Position numbers and translations under genes: made by a program. The notes below the pieces were generated by a model. That model was not told the origin of the DNA and did no database searches. It saw nothing but the letters and a program-made list of their open reading frames with translations. Shown here piece after piece: positions 55,788 to 63,624 of a DNA stretch of 63,624 nt (position 1 is its first letter; every line of letters starts with the position of its first letter). Source of the stretch: Bacteroidota bacterium (GTDB lineage Bacteria; Bacteroidota; Bacteroidia; Sphingobacteriales; Sphingobacteriaceae). The DNA is taken from the NCBI GenBank assembly GCA_013288485.1, contig JABDBW010000004.1, positions 1-63,624 of the forward strand, read 5' to 3'.

Positions 55788-57596
55788 ATGCAAAAAATAA
55801 GAAATATTGCGATCATAGCGCACGTTGACCACGGTAAAACTACCTTAGTTGATAAAATATTACATAGTTGCGCCATCTTCAGGGATAATGAGCAAACTGG
55901 TGAGTTAATATTGGACAATAACGACCTGGAGCGCGAGCGGGGTATTACCATCGTTTCAAAAAACGTATCGGTAATGTATAAGGATGTTAAGATCAACATT
56001 ATTGATACACCGGGCCACGCCGATTTTGGCGGCGAGGTTGAGCGCGTATTAAAAATGGCCGATGGTGTTTTGCTGCTTTGTGATGCTTTTGAAGGCGCTA
56101 TGCCCCAAACCCGTTTTGTTACACAAAAGGCCCTGGCTTTGGGCTTAAAACCTATTGTGGTTGTAAACAAGGTTGATAAAGAAAATTGCCGTCCTGAAGA
56201 AGTTTACGAACAAATATTTGAATTGTTTTATAACCTTGACGCTACCGAGGACCAGTTAGATTTCCCGGTAATTTACGGTTCATCCAAACAAGGATGGATG
56301 AGTACCGACTGGAAAAAACCAACTACTGATATTTTTGCGTTAATGGATGCGATATTAGCCAACATTCCGCCGGCGCCTGTTAGCGAAGGCACGTTGCAAA
56401 TGCAGATAACTTCGCTGGATTATTCGTCGTTTGTGGGCCGTATTGCCATAGGCCGTGTTGCGCGCGGCACGGTTAAAGAAAACATGCCGGTATCATTAAT
56501 GAAACGCGATGGTACCATACAAAAATCAAGAATAAAAGAACTGTATACTTTTGAAGGCTTAGGAAAAGTTAAAACTACCGAAGTAAGCTCAGGCGATATT
56601 TGCGCGGTTGTAGGTATTGACGGTTTTGACATTGGCGATACTATAGCCGATTTTGATAAGCCGGAACAACTGGAGGTAATTCATATCGATGAGCCTACCA
56701 TGAATATGCTGTTCACCATTAATACATCGCCATTTTTTGGTAAGGAGGGCAAGTTTGTAACCTCGCGTCACTTACGCGACCGCTTATATAAAGAAATGGA
56801 GAAAAACCTGGCGCTTAAGGTTATTGAAACCGAGTCGCCCGATTCTTATTTGGTGTATGGCCGTGGTATATTGCATTTATCGGTATTGATAGAGACTATG
56901 CGCCGCGAAGGATATGAGTTGCAGGTGGGCCAGCCGCAGGTTATTATAAAAGAAATTGACGGTGTAAAATGCGAGCCGGTTGAAACATTGATAGTAGATG
57001 TACCGGGCGAAGTAGCCGGTAAGGTTATTGAGCTGGTAACCCAGCGCAAAGGCGATCTGCTGGTAATGGAACCCAAAGGCGATCTGCAGCACCTCGAATT
57101 TGAAATTCCGGCGCGTGGTATTATCGGGTTGCGTAACAATGTACTTACCGCTACCGGCGGCGAGGCTATTATGGCGCACCGCTTTAAATCGTACGAGCCG
57201 TGGAAAGGCGTTATACCGGGCCGCTCGAACGGGGTGCTGGTATCAATGGATACCGGTAAAACAACCGCTTTTGCCATTGATAAACTACAGGACCGCGGGC
57301 GTTTCCATATCGATCCGGGAGTTGATGTTTATGAGGGCCAGGTTTTAGGCGAACACATACGCGATAACGATCTGGTTATTAACTTAACCAAGGGCAAGCA
57401 ATTAACCAATATGCGCGCTTCGGGCAGCGATACTAACGTGCGCATAGCGCCCGCCATTAAGTTTTCGCTTGAAGAATCAATGGAGTATATACAGGCTGAT
57501 GAATATATTGAGGTTACGCCGCAAAGCATCCGTATGCGTAAAATATTCCTGAACGAAAATGAACGCAGAATAAACGCCAAGAAATTCCAGGTGTAA
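55788..57596 (+). CDS. typA: GTP-binding translational regulator TypA/BipA
   Basis: RNIAIIAHVDHGKTTLVDKIL; DNNDLERERGITI; DTPGHADFGGEVERVL. Confidence 0.98.
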   Translation: MQKIRNIAIIAHVDHGKTTLVDKILHSCAIFRDNEQTGELILDNNDLERERGITIVSKNVSVMYKDVKINIIDTPGHADFGGEVERVLKMADGVLLLCDAFEGAMPQTRFVTQKALALGLKPIVVVNKVDKENCRPEEVYEQIFELFYNLDATEDQLDFPVIYGSSKQGWMSTDWKKPTTDIFALMDAILANIPPAPVSEGTLQMQITSLDYSSFVGRIAIGRVARGTVKENMPVSLMKRDGTIQKSRIKELYTFEGLGKVKTTEVSSGDICAVVGIDGFDIGDTIADFDKPEQLEVIHIDEPTMNMLFTINTSPFFGKEGKFVTSRHLRDRLYKEMEKNLALKVIETESPDSYLVYGRGILHLSVLIETMRREGYELQVGQPQVIIKEIDGVKCEPVETLIVDVPGEVAGKVIELVTQRKGDLLVMEPKGDLQHLEFEIPARGIIGLRNNVLTATGGEAIMAHRFKSYEPWKGVIPGRSNGVLVSMDTGKTTAFAIDKLQDRGRFHIDPGVDVYEGQVLGEHIRDNDLVINLTKGKQLTNMRASGSDTNVRIAPAIKFSLEESMEYIQADEYIEVTPQSIRMRKIFLNENERRINAKKFQV

Positions 57597-57619
57597 TAAA
57601 ATAAATAGGCTACTAAAGG

Positions 57620-57648
57620 AAAAGCCCCGCGAATGGGGCTTTTTTTAT
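57620..57648 (+). terminator. Rho-independent terminator
   Basis: AAAAGCCCCGCGAATGGGGCTTTTTTT. Confidence 0.85.
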
Positions 57649-57757
57649 TATGTTTAATAAATTAAAACAATACAATAATAACCTCCGTTATTTTATTGTG
57701 CTTTATTGCATAAAACTAAAAAAATAGTATTTTTATTAATAAATTAAAACCAGCCAA

Positions 57758-58504
57758 ATGAAAAACCTCGCCATTTTATGCTTTGCATTAGCTACACTTG
57801 GAGTTATAAGTTCTTGTAAAAAGTTGAACCCGGTGACGGTAACACCTACGCCTACAGTGGATAGTTTGAAGGTAGGGTTGATTGCATATTATGCGTTTAA
57901 CGGGAGTGTTATCGATTCATCGGGAAGAGGCAATACTGGCACGCCAAATAATTTAACTTTAACTACCGATAGAAATGGAAAAGCCAATAGCGCCTATCAT
58001 TTTGACGGAACAACTAGTTGCGATTCAGTAAAAGATAATGCGGATCTGCGATTAAATAATACTAATTTCACGCTCAGCGCATGGGTATATTTAGATTCAT
58101 ATAATTCTTCCGGCAATAATATATTAACAAAGCATATTGTGGGCAATAATAATGGCTGGGCATGGGGTATTATAGCAACAGGTGTGACTTTCGGCCCGGG
58201 CGGTACCAGCCCTACGGCCAGAGGAACTAAAGTAGTTGGCCTTAGCCAATGGCATATGGTAACCGTTACTTATAGTGTGACTACGTTAAAGGTGAGCATA
58301 TATGTGGATGGTGTGTTGGATAATGTAACAAGTGGTATACCCTCTCCTCCATATACAATAACTGCGGCACTGTATATTGGCAGAGATAACCCTGGCGTTT
58401 CAGCAAATGGCTATTTCGTTCGCGGGTCGCTTGACGAAATTAGGATATATAACAGGGCACTTAGTTTAAATGATATTCAAAAGCTTTACACTTATAAATA
58501 TTGA
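57758..58504 (+). CDS. LamG/concanavalin-like domain lipoprotein
   Basis: Lipobox VISSCKK; GLIAYYAFNGSVIDSSGRGNTGTPNNLTLTTDRNGKANSAYHFDG...GSLDEIRIYNRALS. Confidence 0.88.
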   Translation: MKNLAILCFALATLGVISSCKKLNPVTVTPTPTVDSLKVGLIAYYAFNGSVIDSSGRGNTGTPNNLTLTTDRNGKANSAYHFDGTTSCDSVKDNADLRLNNTNFTLSAWVYLDSYNSSGNNILTKHIVGNNNGWAWGIIATGVTFGPGGTSPTARGTKVVGLSQWHMVTVTYSVTTLKVSIYVDGVLDNVTSGIPSPPYTITAALYIGRDNPGVSANGYFVRGSLDEIRIYNRALSLNDIQKLYTYKY

Positions 58505-58543
58505 TAATTTAATCAAATCAGAATAAAGAATTAAATTAGCCGG

Positions 58544-59230
58544 ATGAATGATAATGACCGGCTAAATCCCACCATATTCCACGCGCGTTATGTACACCTC
58601 TCTCATTTAAGAGATGCAACCTTACAACGGATAAATGAACTGACGGCAAATGATAAGAATTTGCTGTTAGTTGATTTTGGTTGTGGTGATATGCCCTATC
58701 GTTCGGTAATTGAACCGAATGTAGGCAAATACCTGGGCGTGGACCTGGAAATGAACCCCAAAGCAGACCATCATATTGGTTTTGATAGCAAAACCACCCT
58801 TCCCGACAATTATGCCGATATTGTGTTGTCGAACCAGGTACTGGAGCATGTAGACACGCCTTCGGGTTATTTAAAGGAAGCCTTACGTATATTAAAACCC
58901 GGTGGCTCTATTATATTAACTACGCATGGTTATTGGTATTATCACCCAACACCCAATGATTATTGGCGCTGGACAAGCGCCGGGTTAAGAAAAACAGTTG
59001 AGGATGAAGGATTTACGATTACCTCATTTTTCGGGATAATGGGTTTGGCTGCGAGCGGCCTGCAATTATTGCAGGATTCCATCATTAATAAACTGCCTAA
59101 ATTTTTAAGGCCGCCGTTTGCTTTTATAATGCAGCTTAAGATCATGTTGTTTAATAAAATAAACTCGCAGTCACAGCGCAACCGCGACGCTTCTTTATAT
59201 GTTGTACTGGCCCAAAAACCGTTAAGGTAA
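58544..59230 (+). CDS. Class I SAM-dependent methyltransferase
   Basis: LLVDFGCGDMPYRSVIE; NQVLEHVDTPSGYLKEALRILKPGGSIILTTHG. Confidence 0.9.
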   Translation: MNDNDRLNPTIFHARYVHLSHLRDATLQRINELTANDKNLLLVDFGCGDMPYRSVIEPNVGKYLGVDLEMNPKADHHIGFDSKTTLPDNYADIVLSNQVLEHVDTPSGYLKEALRILKPGGSIILTTHGYWYYHPTPNDYWRWTSAGLRKTVEDEGFTITSFFGIMGLAASGLQLLQDSIINKLPKFLRPPFAFIMQLKIMLFNKINSQSQRNRDASLYVVLAQKPLR

Positions 59231-59234
59231 TTTG

Positions 59235-60368
59235 ATGGAACAATTTAACCTCTGCATCATAAAACCCAATAAAGAATCGTATTCAGAAACTTTTATAAGG
59301 GAACACGTTAACCGACTTCCCGGAAATAAAAAGATACTGTATGGCGGTATCTTTCCCGTCTATGACCATAATGATAAGTATATTATTAAAGGGTTATTTG
59401 GGTTATTAAATTACCTGGTTCAAAAAAAAATATTCAATAAACAGGATATTAAAGTTAGGACCCGTGCTTTGGCCAATTATCTGCAAGAGCACACTATTGA
59501 TGTAGTATTAGCTGAATATGGTATGGTTGGCGCTATGGTGACAGAGGCTTGCCAAATAGCAAATGTTCCGTTGGTTATTCATTTTCACGGCGCTGACGCG
59601 TATCATGCAGAAACTATTGCTACTTATAATGAGCGATATCAAAAGGCGTTTAAATATGCCAGTGCTATTGTTGCCGTATCGGGCGATATGGTTGAAAAGC
59701 TAAAGGAACTAGGAGCACCCACTAATAAAATAATTTTGAATCCATACGGTGTGGACACTTCAAAGTTCTCTATAGCAGATGTTGCTTCATCAGGAATTAA
59801 CTTTTTAGCTGTAGGGCGGTTTGTTGAAAAAAAATCGCCCACATCAGTAGTAAGAGCATTTGATACCGTAGTTGCTAGGTTCCCTAACGCTCATTTATGG
59901 ATGATAGGTGACGGGCCCTTGTTTGATATTACAAAACAATTTGCAGGCAACTTAAAACTATCTGATAAAATAACATTTACAGGTGCTCTTTCTTCCGCAG
60001 AAGTACAGGTATTAATGCAAAAAACACGATGTTTTGTACAACATTCTGTGACGGCGTCGGATGGTGACAAAGAGGGCATGCCAAATACAATTTTAGAAGC
60101 AGGTGCTTCAGGGCTTGCAATTGTGAGTACTTTACACGCGGGAATAAAAGAAGCTGTAATTAATGGAGAAACGGGGTATTTGGTGCCTGAACATGACGTA
60201 GAAGGTATGGCAGATCATATGTTAAAGATGGCGGGCGATGCAACGCTTGCCGCATCAATTGGCGCTAAAGAGGCAGCTTATATTCGTGAAAATTACGATA
60301 TAACGTATAGGATAAATAAATTAGCAGAAATACTAAAACAGGCCATAAAAGAAAACAAACATGCTTAG
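59235..60368 (+). CDS. Glycosyltransferase family 4
   Basis: VIHFHGADAY; NPYGVDTSKF; AVGRFVEKKSP; DGDKEGMPNTILEAGASGLAIVST. Confidence 0.92.
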   Translation: MEQFNLCIIKPNKESYSETFIREHVNRLPGNKKILYGGIFPVYDHNDKYIIKGLFGLLNYLVQKKIFNKQDIKVRTRALANYLQEHTIDVVLAEYGMVGAMVTEACQIANVPLVIHFHGADAYHAETIATYNERYQKAFKYASAIVAVSGDMVEKLKELGAPTNKIILNPYGVDTSKFSIADVASSGINFLAVGRFVEKKSPTSVVRAFDTVVARFPNAHLWMIGDGPLFDITKQFAGNLKLSDKITFTGALSSAEVQVLMQKTRCFVQHSVTASDGDKEGMPNTILEAGASGLAIVSTLHAGIKEAVINGETGYLVPEHDVEGMADHMLKMAGDATLAASIGAKEAAYIRENYDITYRINKLAEILKQAIKENKHA

Positions 60369-61125
60369 AAAAACCATACGCGCCATACTCCAAAAATTTG
60401 GTTATGATATTGTTAAGCCGGATGACCGGTTAATTGTAAACGGCCTGCCTGCCGATTTTGATAAAGAAACCGTTGATACTTACCTGAAGGTAAAACCTTA
60501 TACTATGACCACGCCCGAACGCATCGCCTCTTTATGCAACGCGGTAAACTACCTGGTTAAAAATAACATTGAAGGCGATTTTGTAGAGTGCGGCGTATGG
60601 CGCGGGGGAAGTACCATGGCGGCTATTGATACCCTTATAAAGGCAGGCGATAAAGGCAGGGAAATATATTTATATGATACCTACGAAGGAATGTCGGAAC
60701 CAACAGAATATGATAAAGTATTTACCGGCACTGCCGCGGATGAACTGTTAAACACCAGCGACCGTGAAGATGCCACTTCGGTTTGGTGTTATTCAGCTTT
60801 GGAGGAAGTACAGAAAAATGTGGGCAGTTTGCAATACCCGGCGACTAAGGTGCATTATGTAAAAGGAAAAGTGGAAGATACAATCCCGAAAAACATCCCG
60901 CAAAAAATAGCACTCTTAAGGCTTGACACGGATTGGTATGAGTCTACCGCCCATGAGTTAAAATATTTGTACCCTTTATTGGTACCGGGCGGCGTTATTA
61001 TTATTGATGATTACGGCCATTGGGAAGGGGCACGCAAAGCGGTGGATGAATATATAGCGGCTGAAAAATTACCTTTACTGCTTAACCGGATAGATTATAC
61101 CGGGCGCATCGGTATAAAATATTAG
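60361..61125 (+). CDS. TylF/MycF-type methyltransferase
   Basis: NIEGDFVECGVWRGGSTMAAIDTL; YLYDTYEGMSEP; LLRLDTDWYESTAHELKYLYPLLVPGGVIIIDDYGHWEGARKAVDEY. Confidence 0.9.
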   Translation: MLRKTIRAILQKFGYDIVKPDDRLIVNGLPADFDKETVDTYLKVKPYTMTTPERIASLCNAVNYLVKNNIEGDFVECGVWRGGSTMAAIDTLIKAGDKGREIYLYDTYEGMSEPTEYDKVFTGTAADELLNTSDREDATSVWCYSALEEVQKNVGSLQYPATKVHYVKGKVEDTIPKNIPQKIALLRLDTDWYESTAHELKYLYPLLVPGGVIIIDDYGHWEGARKAVDEYIAAEKLPLLLNRIDYTGRIGIKY

Positions 61126-61133
61126 CATACAGA

Positions 61134-62627
61134 ATGGGAATAGTAAAAGCACAGGCTTACAAAAATACCGCGGTATCATACATAGGTATGGTAATAGCGT
61201 ATATAAATACCGTGCTGTTATTCCCTTTCTTTGTTAATACAGGCGAGTACGGCTTCTATAATTTAATTATAAGCATATCCGTACTTTACTCGCTCATTGC
61301 TTCAATGGGTGTGCCCAGTATTTTAGCCAAATACTTCCCTTTTTACCGCACGGATGATAAAAAGCACAACGGCTTTATACATTGGTCAGCAGGCTTAGCA
61401 TTAGGCGGTTTTATAGCAGCCACGCTTATATATATTTCATTTAAGCACGAAATACTGGCGGCCTATTCACAAAAATCGCCTTTGTTCGCCCATTATTATT
61501 ATTACCTGGTACCGCTTTCGTTCTTTGTGCTATCCTTCAACTACCTGGAAATGACGGGGCGCATTGTATATCAAACTATCTATTCCAATTTTCTGCAAAA
61601 TATTTTGCTGCGGCTGCTTACAACGGCTTTGCTGTTAATGATAGCTGCAAAATGGATAAACTTTGAAGATTTTATAGTGCTGTATATCGGCAGTAACGGC
61701 GTTATCTCCTTATTGCTATTGATAAGCATAGTAGTCAGCGGTAAATTCTCATACCGTTTAACCGATTATCGCTTTAAAGCCATAAAGAAGCGTGAAGTGA
61801 TAAACTTTGGATTTTTTACCCTCGTTTCGAGCGCTATATATGTGCTGTTGCAAAAGGTTGATACTCTTATGCTAAGCTCGATGGTTGGCGATGCCGTTCA
61901 GGGTGTTTATAGCTGGTACTTTAATATAGCGCTGGTAATAAGTGTGCCGGCACAGGCGCTAAGTCGCACCACCTATGCAATTGTTGCTGATTCATGGAAA
62001 TCGAATAACCGCGAAAATATTATTGAAGTTTACTATAAAACATCCATCATTCAAATGGTTGTTGGCTGCTTGTTATTTATCGGCATCATTGTGAACCGCG
62101 AAAATTTGTATGCTATAGCCCGCAATAAAGAATTTACTGATCCAAAATATTTCAGCCTGTTCATAGTTATAGGGCTTGGCTTTTTGGTTGATATTACCGG
62201 TGGATTAAATACCTATATTATTTCAACCTCGCATAAATATAGGCTAATTACCGCGTTTGTTATTGCGGCCAGCATATTTTGCATTGGGTTAAATTATGTG
62301 CTGATACCCAAATACCAGGGTATGGGGGCGGCTATTTCTTATTTACTCACTATCACGGGCTTAAACTTTGCTACGTGGCTTTATATAAAATACAGGTTTA
62401 AAATGCAGCCTTTTACTTATAAACATTTACTGGTAATAGGTGTTACTTTGGTAAGCTGGCTGGCAGGGCAATATTTGTGGAGGATGCCCGTTTTTTTGGA
62501 TATTGTAGTGCGTAGTGGAGTTACTGCTTTTATTTATGCTTTATTGTCTTATTACTTTAAAATATCTGCCGATATTAATGATAAAGTTGATGCCACTTTA
62601 AAAAAAGCACTTCGTTTTATTAAATAA
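61134..62627 (+). CDS. Polysaccharide biosynthesis flippase (Wzx/MATE-like)
   Basis: ~14 hydrophobic segments; NTGEYGFYNLIISISVLYSLIASMGVPSILAKYFP. Confidence 0.88.
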   Translation: MGIVKAQAYKNTAVSYIGMVIAYINTVLLFPFFVNTGEYGFYNLIISISVLYSLIASMGVPSILAKYFPFYRTDDKKHNGFIHWSAGLALGGFIAATLIYISFKHEILAAYSQKSPLFAHYYYYLVPLSFFVLSFNYLEMTGRIVYQTIYSNFLQNILLRLLTTALLLMIAAKWINFEDFIVLYIGSNGVISLLLLISIVVSGKFSYRLTDYRFKAIKKREVINFGFFTLVSSAIYVLLQKVDTLMLSSMVGDAVQGVYSWYFNIALVISVPAQALSRTTYAIVADSWKSNNRENIIEVYYKTSIIQMVVGCLLFIGIIVNRENLYAIARNKEFTDPKYFSLFIVIGLGFLVDITGGLNTYIISTSHKYRLITAFVIAASIFCIGLNYVLIPKYQGMGAAISYLLTITGLNFATWLYIKYRFKMQPFTYKHLLVIGVTLVSWLAGQYLWRMPVFLDIVVRSGVTAFIYALLSYYFKISADINDKVDATLKKALRFIK

Positions 62628-62660
62628 CTTTTATAAATTGAAGTGCTATTTGTATCAAAA

Positions 62661-63624
62661 ATGTCCTTCCGCATCAAAAATTTTTTTAGCATTGTTTTTT
62701 TTATAATGTTATTCCCGTTGGCTGCTATTTGTCAAGTGTCTCCTTCTGTGCCTAAATGGGTTGATGACATGGGAGGAACTGGCTCAAGCATATCATCTTT
62801 CATGAAGCTTGATGCTCAAAATAATAGTTATATTACCGGGTATTTTAGCGGAACTGTTGATTTTGACCCATCACCTGCAGTGAAAAATCTAACTTCCATC
62901 AATGGAAGTATTGATGTTTTTATAGCTAAATATGATACAAATGGAGCGCTAATATGGGTTGTTTCTCTTGGAGGAAATGGAACGGATACACCCAACGGGC
63001 TCGACTTTGATAGTAATGGCAATATAACAATCACAGGGCAATACTTTTCACCAACAATGGATGCAGATCCTGGCCCCGGAGTTTTCAACTTGACTAATGC
63101 AGGCGGGAGCGATACCTTTATTGTTCATGTGGATGGTAACGGTAATTTTTTGTGGGCTAAAACGATAGGGGGATCAGGGACAGATTTTGGGAGTAAGGTG
63201 GCGAATGATCATGAAAACAATGTATTAATAGCATCCGAATTTCAATCAACGGTTAGTGTGAACGGTACTAACTATACCGCAAAAGGCAATATTGATGGGT
63301 TAATAACTAAATATGATGCTACAGGTAACATCGTATGGGCCTTTGATCTGGGTGCTGCGGGTGGAGGTGACAATTCAACTATTGGAGTTATAGTTGATAA
63401 TAACGACAACATTACTATTACTGGATACTTGAATGGTAACGTAAATTTTAATCCATTAGGAGCAGCATTTAATGTTAACCAGCTTAACTCAACCTATATT
63501 GCGCAATATACGTCTACAGGGATTTTGCTATGGGTAAAGATAATAACAGGCAGCGCAACGAGTTATGGTACTAATATTTGCTTCGATGCTCAAAATAATA
63601 TATATGTTGAGGGTGTTTTTTCTT
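62661..63624 (+). CDS. Secreted repeat (SBBP/beta-propeller-like) protein, partial
   Basis: Manual translation MSFRIKNFFSIVFFIMLFPLAAICQVSPSVPKWVDDMGGTGSSISSF...; recurring D-x-x-x-N-x-Y/I-x-T/I-G-Y-F-x-G-x-V-D/N-F-D/N-P and FIAKYDTNGALIWV units; no stop before the window end. Confidence 0.8.
   Translation, partial: MSFRIKNFFSIVFFIMLFPLAAICQVSPSVPKWVDDMGGTGSSISSFMKLDAQNNSYITGYFSGTVDFDPSPAVKNLTSINGSIDVFIAKYDTNGALIWVVSLGGNGTDTPNGLDFDSNGNITITGQYFSPTMDADPGPGVFNLTNAGGSDTFIVHVDGNGNFLWAKTIGGSGTDFGSKVANDHENNVLIASEFQSTVSVNGTNYTAKGNIDGLITKYDATGNIVWAFDLGAAGGGDNSTIGVIVDNNDNITITGYLNGNVNFNPLGAAFNVNQLNSTYIAQYTSTGILLWVKIITGSATSYGTNICFDAQNNIYVEGVFS

Noticed and set aside
1-63624. tRNA/rRNA genes, CRISPR arrays, intact transposases or prophage
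   Set aside because: None recognised by eye in the intergenic regions; a tRNAscan-SE/ISfinder run would be needed to exclude cryptic copies.

Overview
The window reads as a chromosomal segment of a Bacteroidota bacterium, most likely Sphingobacteriaceae (Mucilaginibacter/Pedobacter-like). That placement is inferred from gene content, TAnnTTTG promoter motifs and T9SS genes. Contents, left to right: a partial ABC exporter; a translation block (frr, pyrH, tsf, rpsB, rpsI, rplM); two paralogous RelE/ParE-type toxin-antitoxin loci flanking a secreted esterase; a UvrD-like helicase/PD-(D/E)XK nuclease; an M28 peptidase; a repeat-rich accessory patch with a decayed PIN toxin; an ABC transporter divergent from a LytS/LytTR two-component system; metK with a SAM-II-like riboswitch; an ExbB-ExbD-ExbD-TonB-PstS-TPR cluster; a complete nuoA-N operon; a DedA/ppa/CNNM/rsmE block; gldJ and porV; ispF; a GH18-CE4-GT2 fusion; typA; and the start of a surface-glycan cluster. 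The most interesting signals are: (1) three tandem small two-TM proteins between nuoE and nuoF that share the C-terminal signature H-[VI]-[NA]-x-Y-[KN]-x-[TS]-G-[KR]-[IF]-Y-stop, one of them absent from the supplied ORF track; (2) a SAM-II-like aptamer with an expanded loop upstream of metK; (3) a possible antitoxin-toxin-antitoxin trio; (4) compact structured repeats (tandem hairpins, a 44-nt three-way junction); (5) dispersed repeats in nuo operon spacers. No tRNA, rRNA or CRISPR array was recognised. All calls were made by eye, without database searches.
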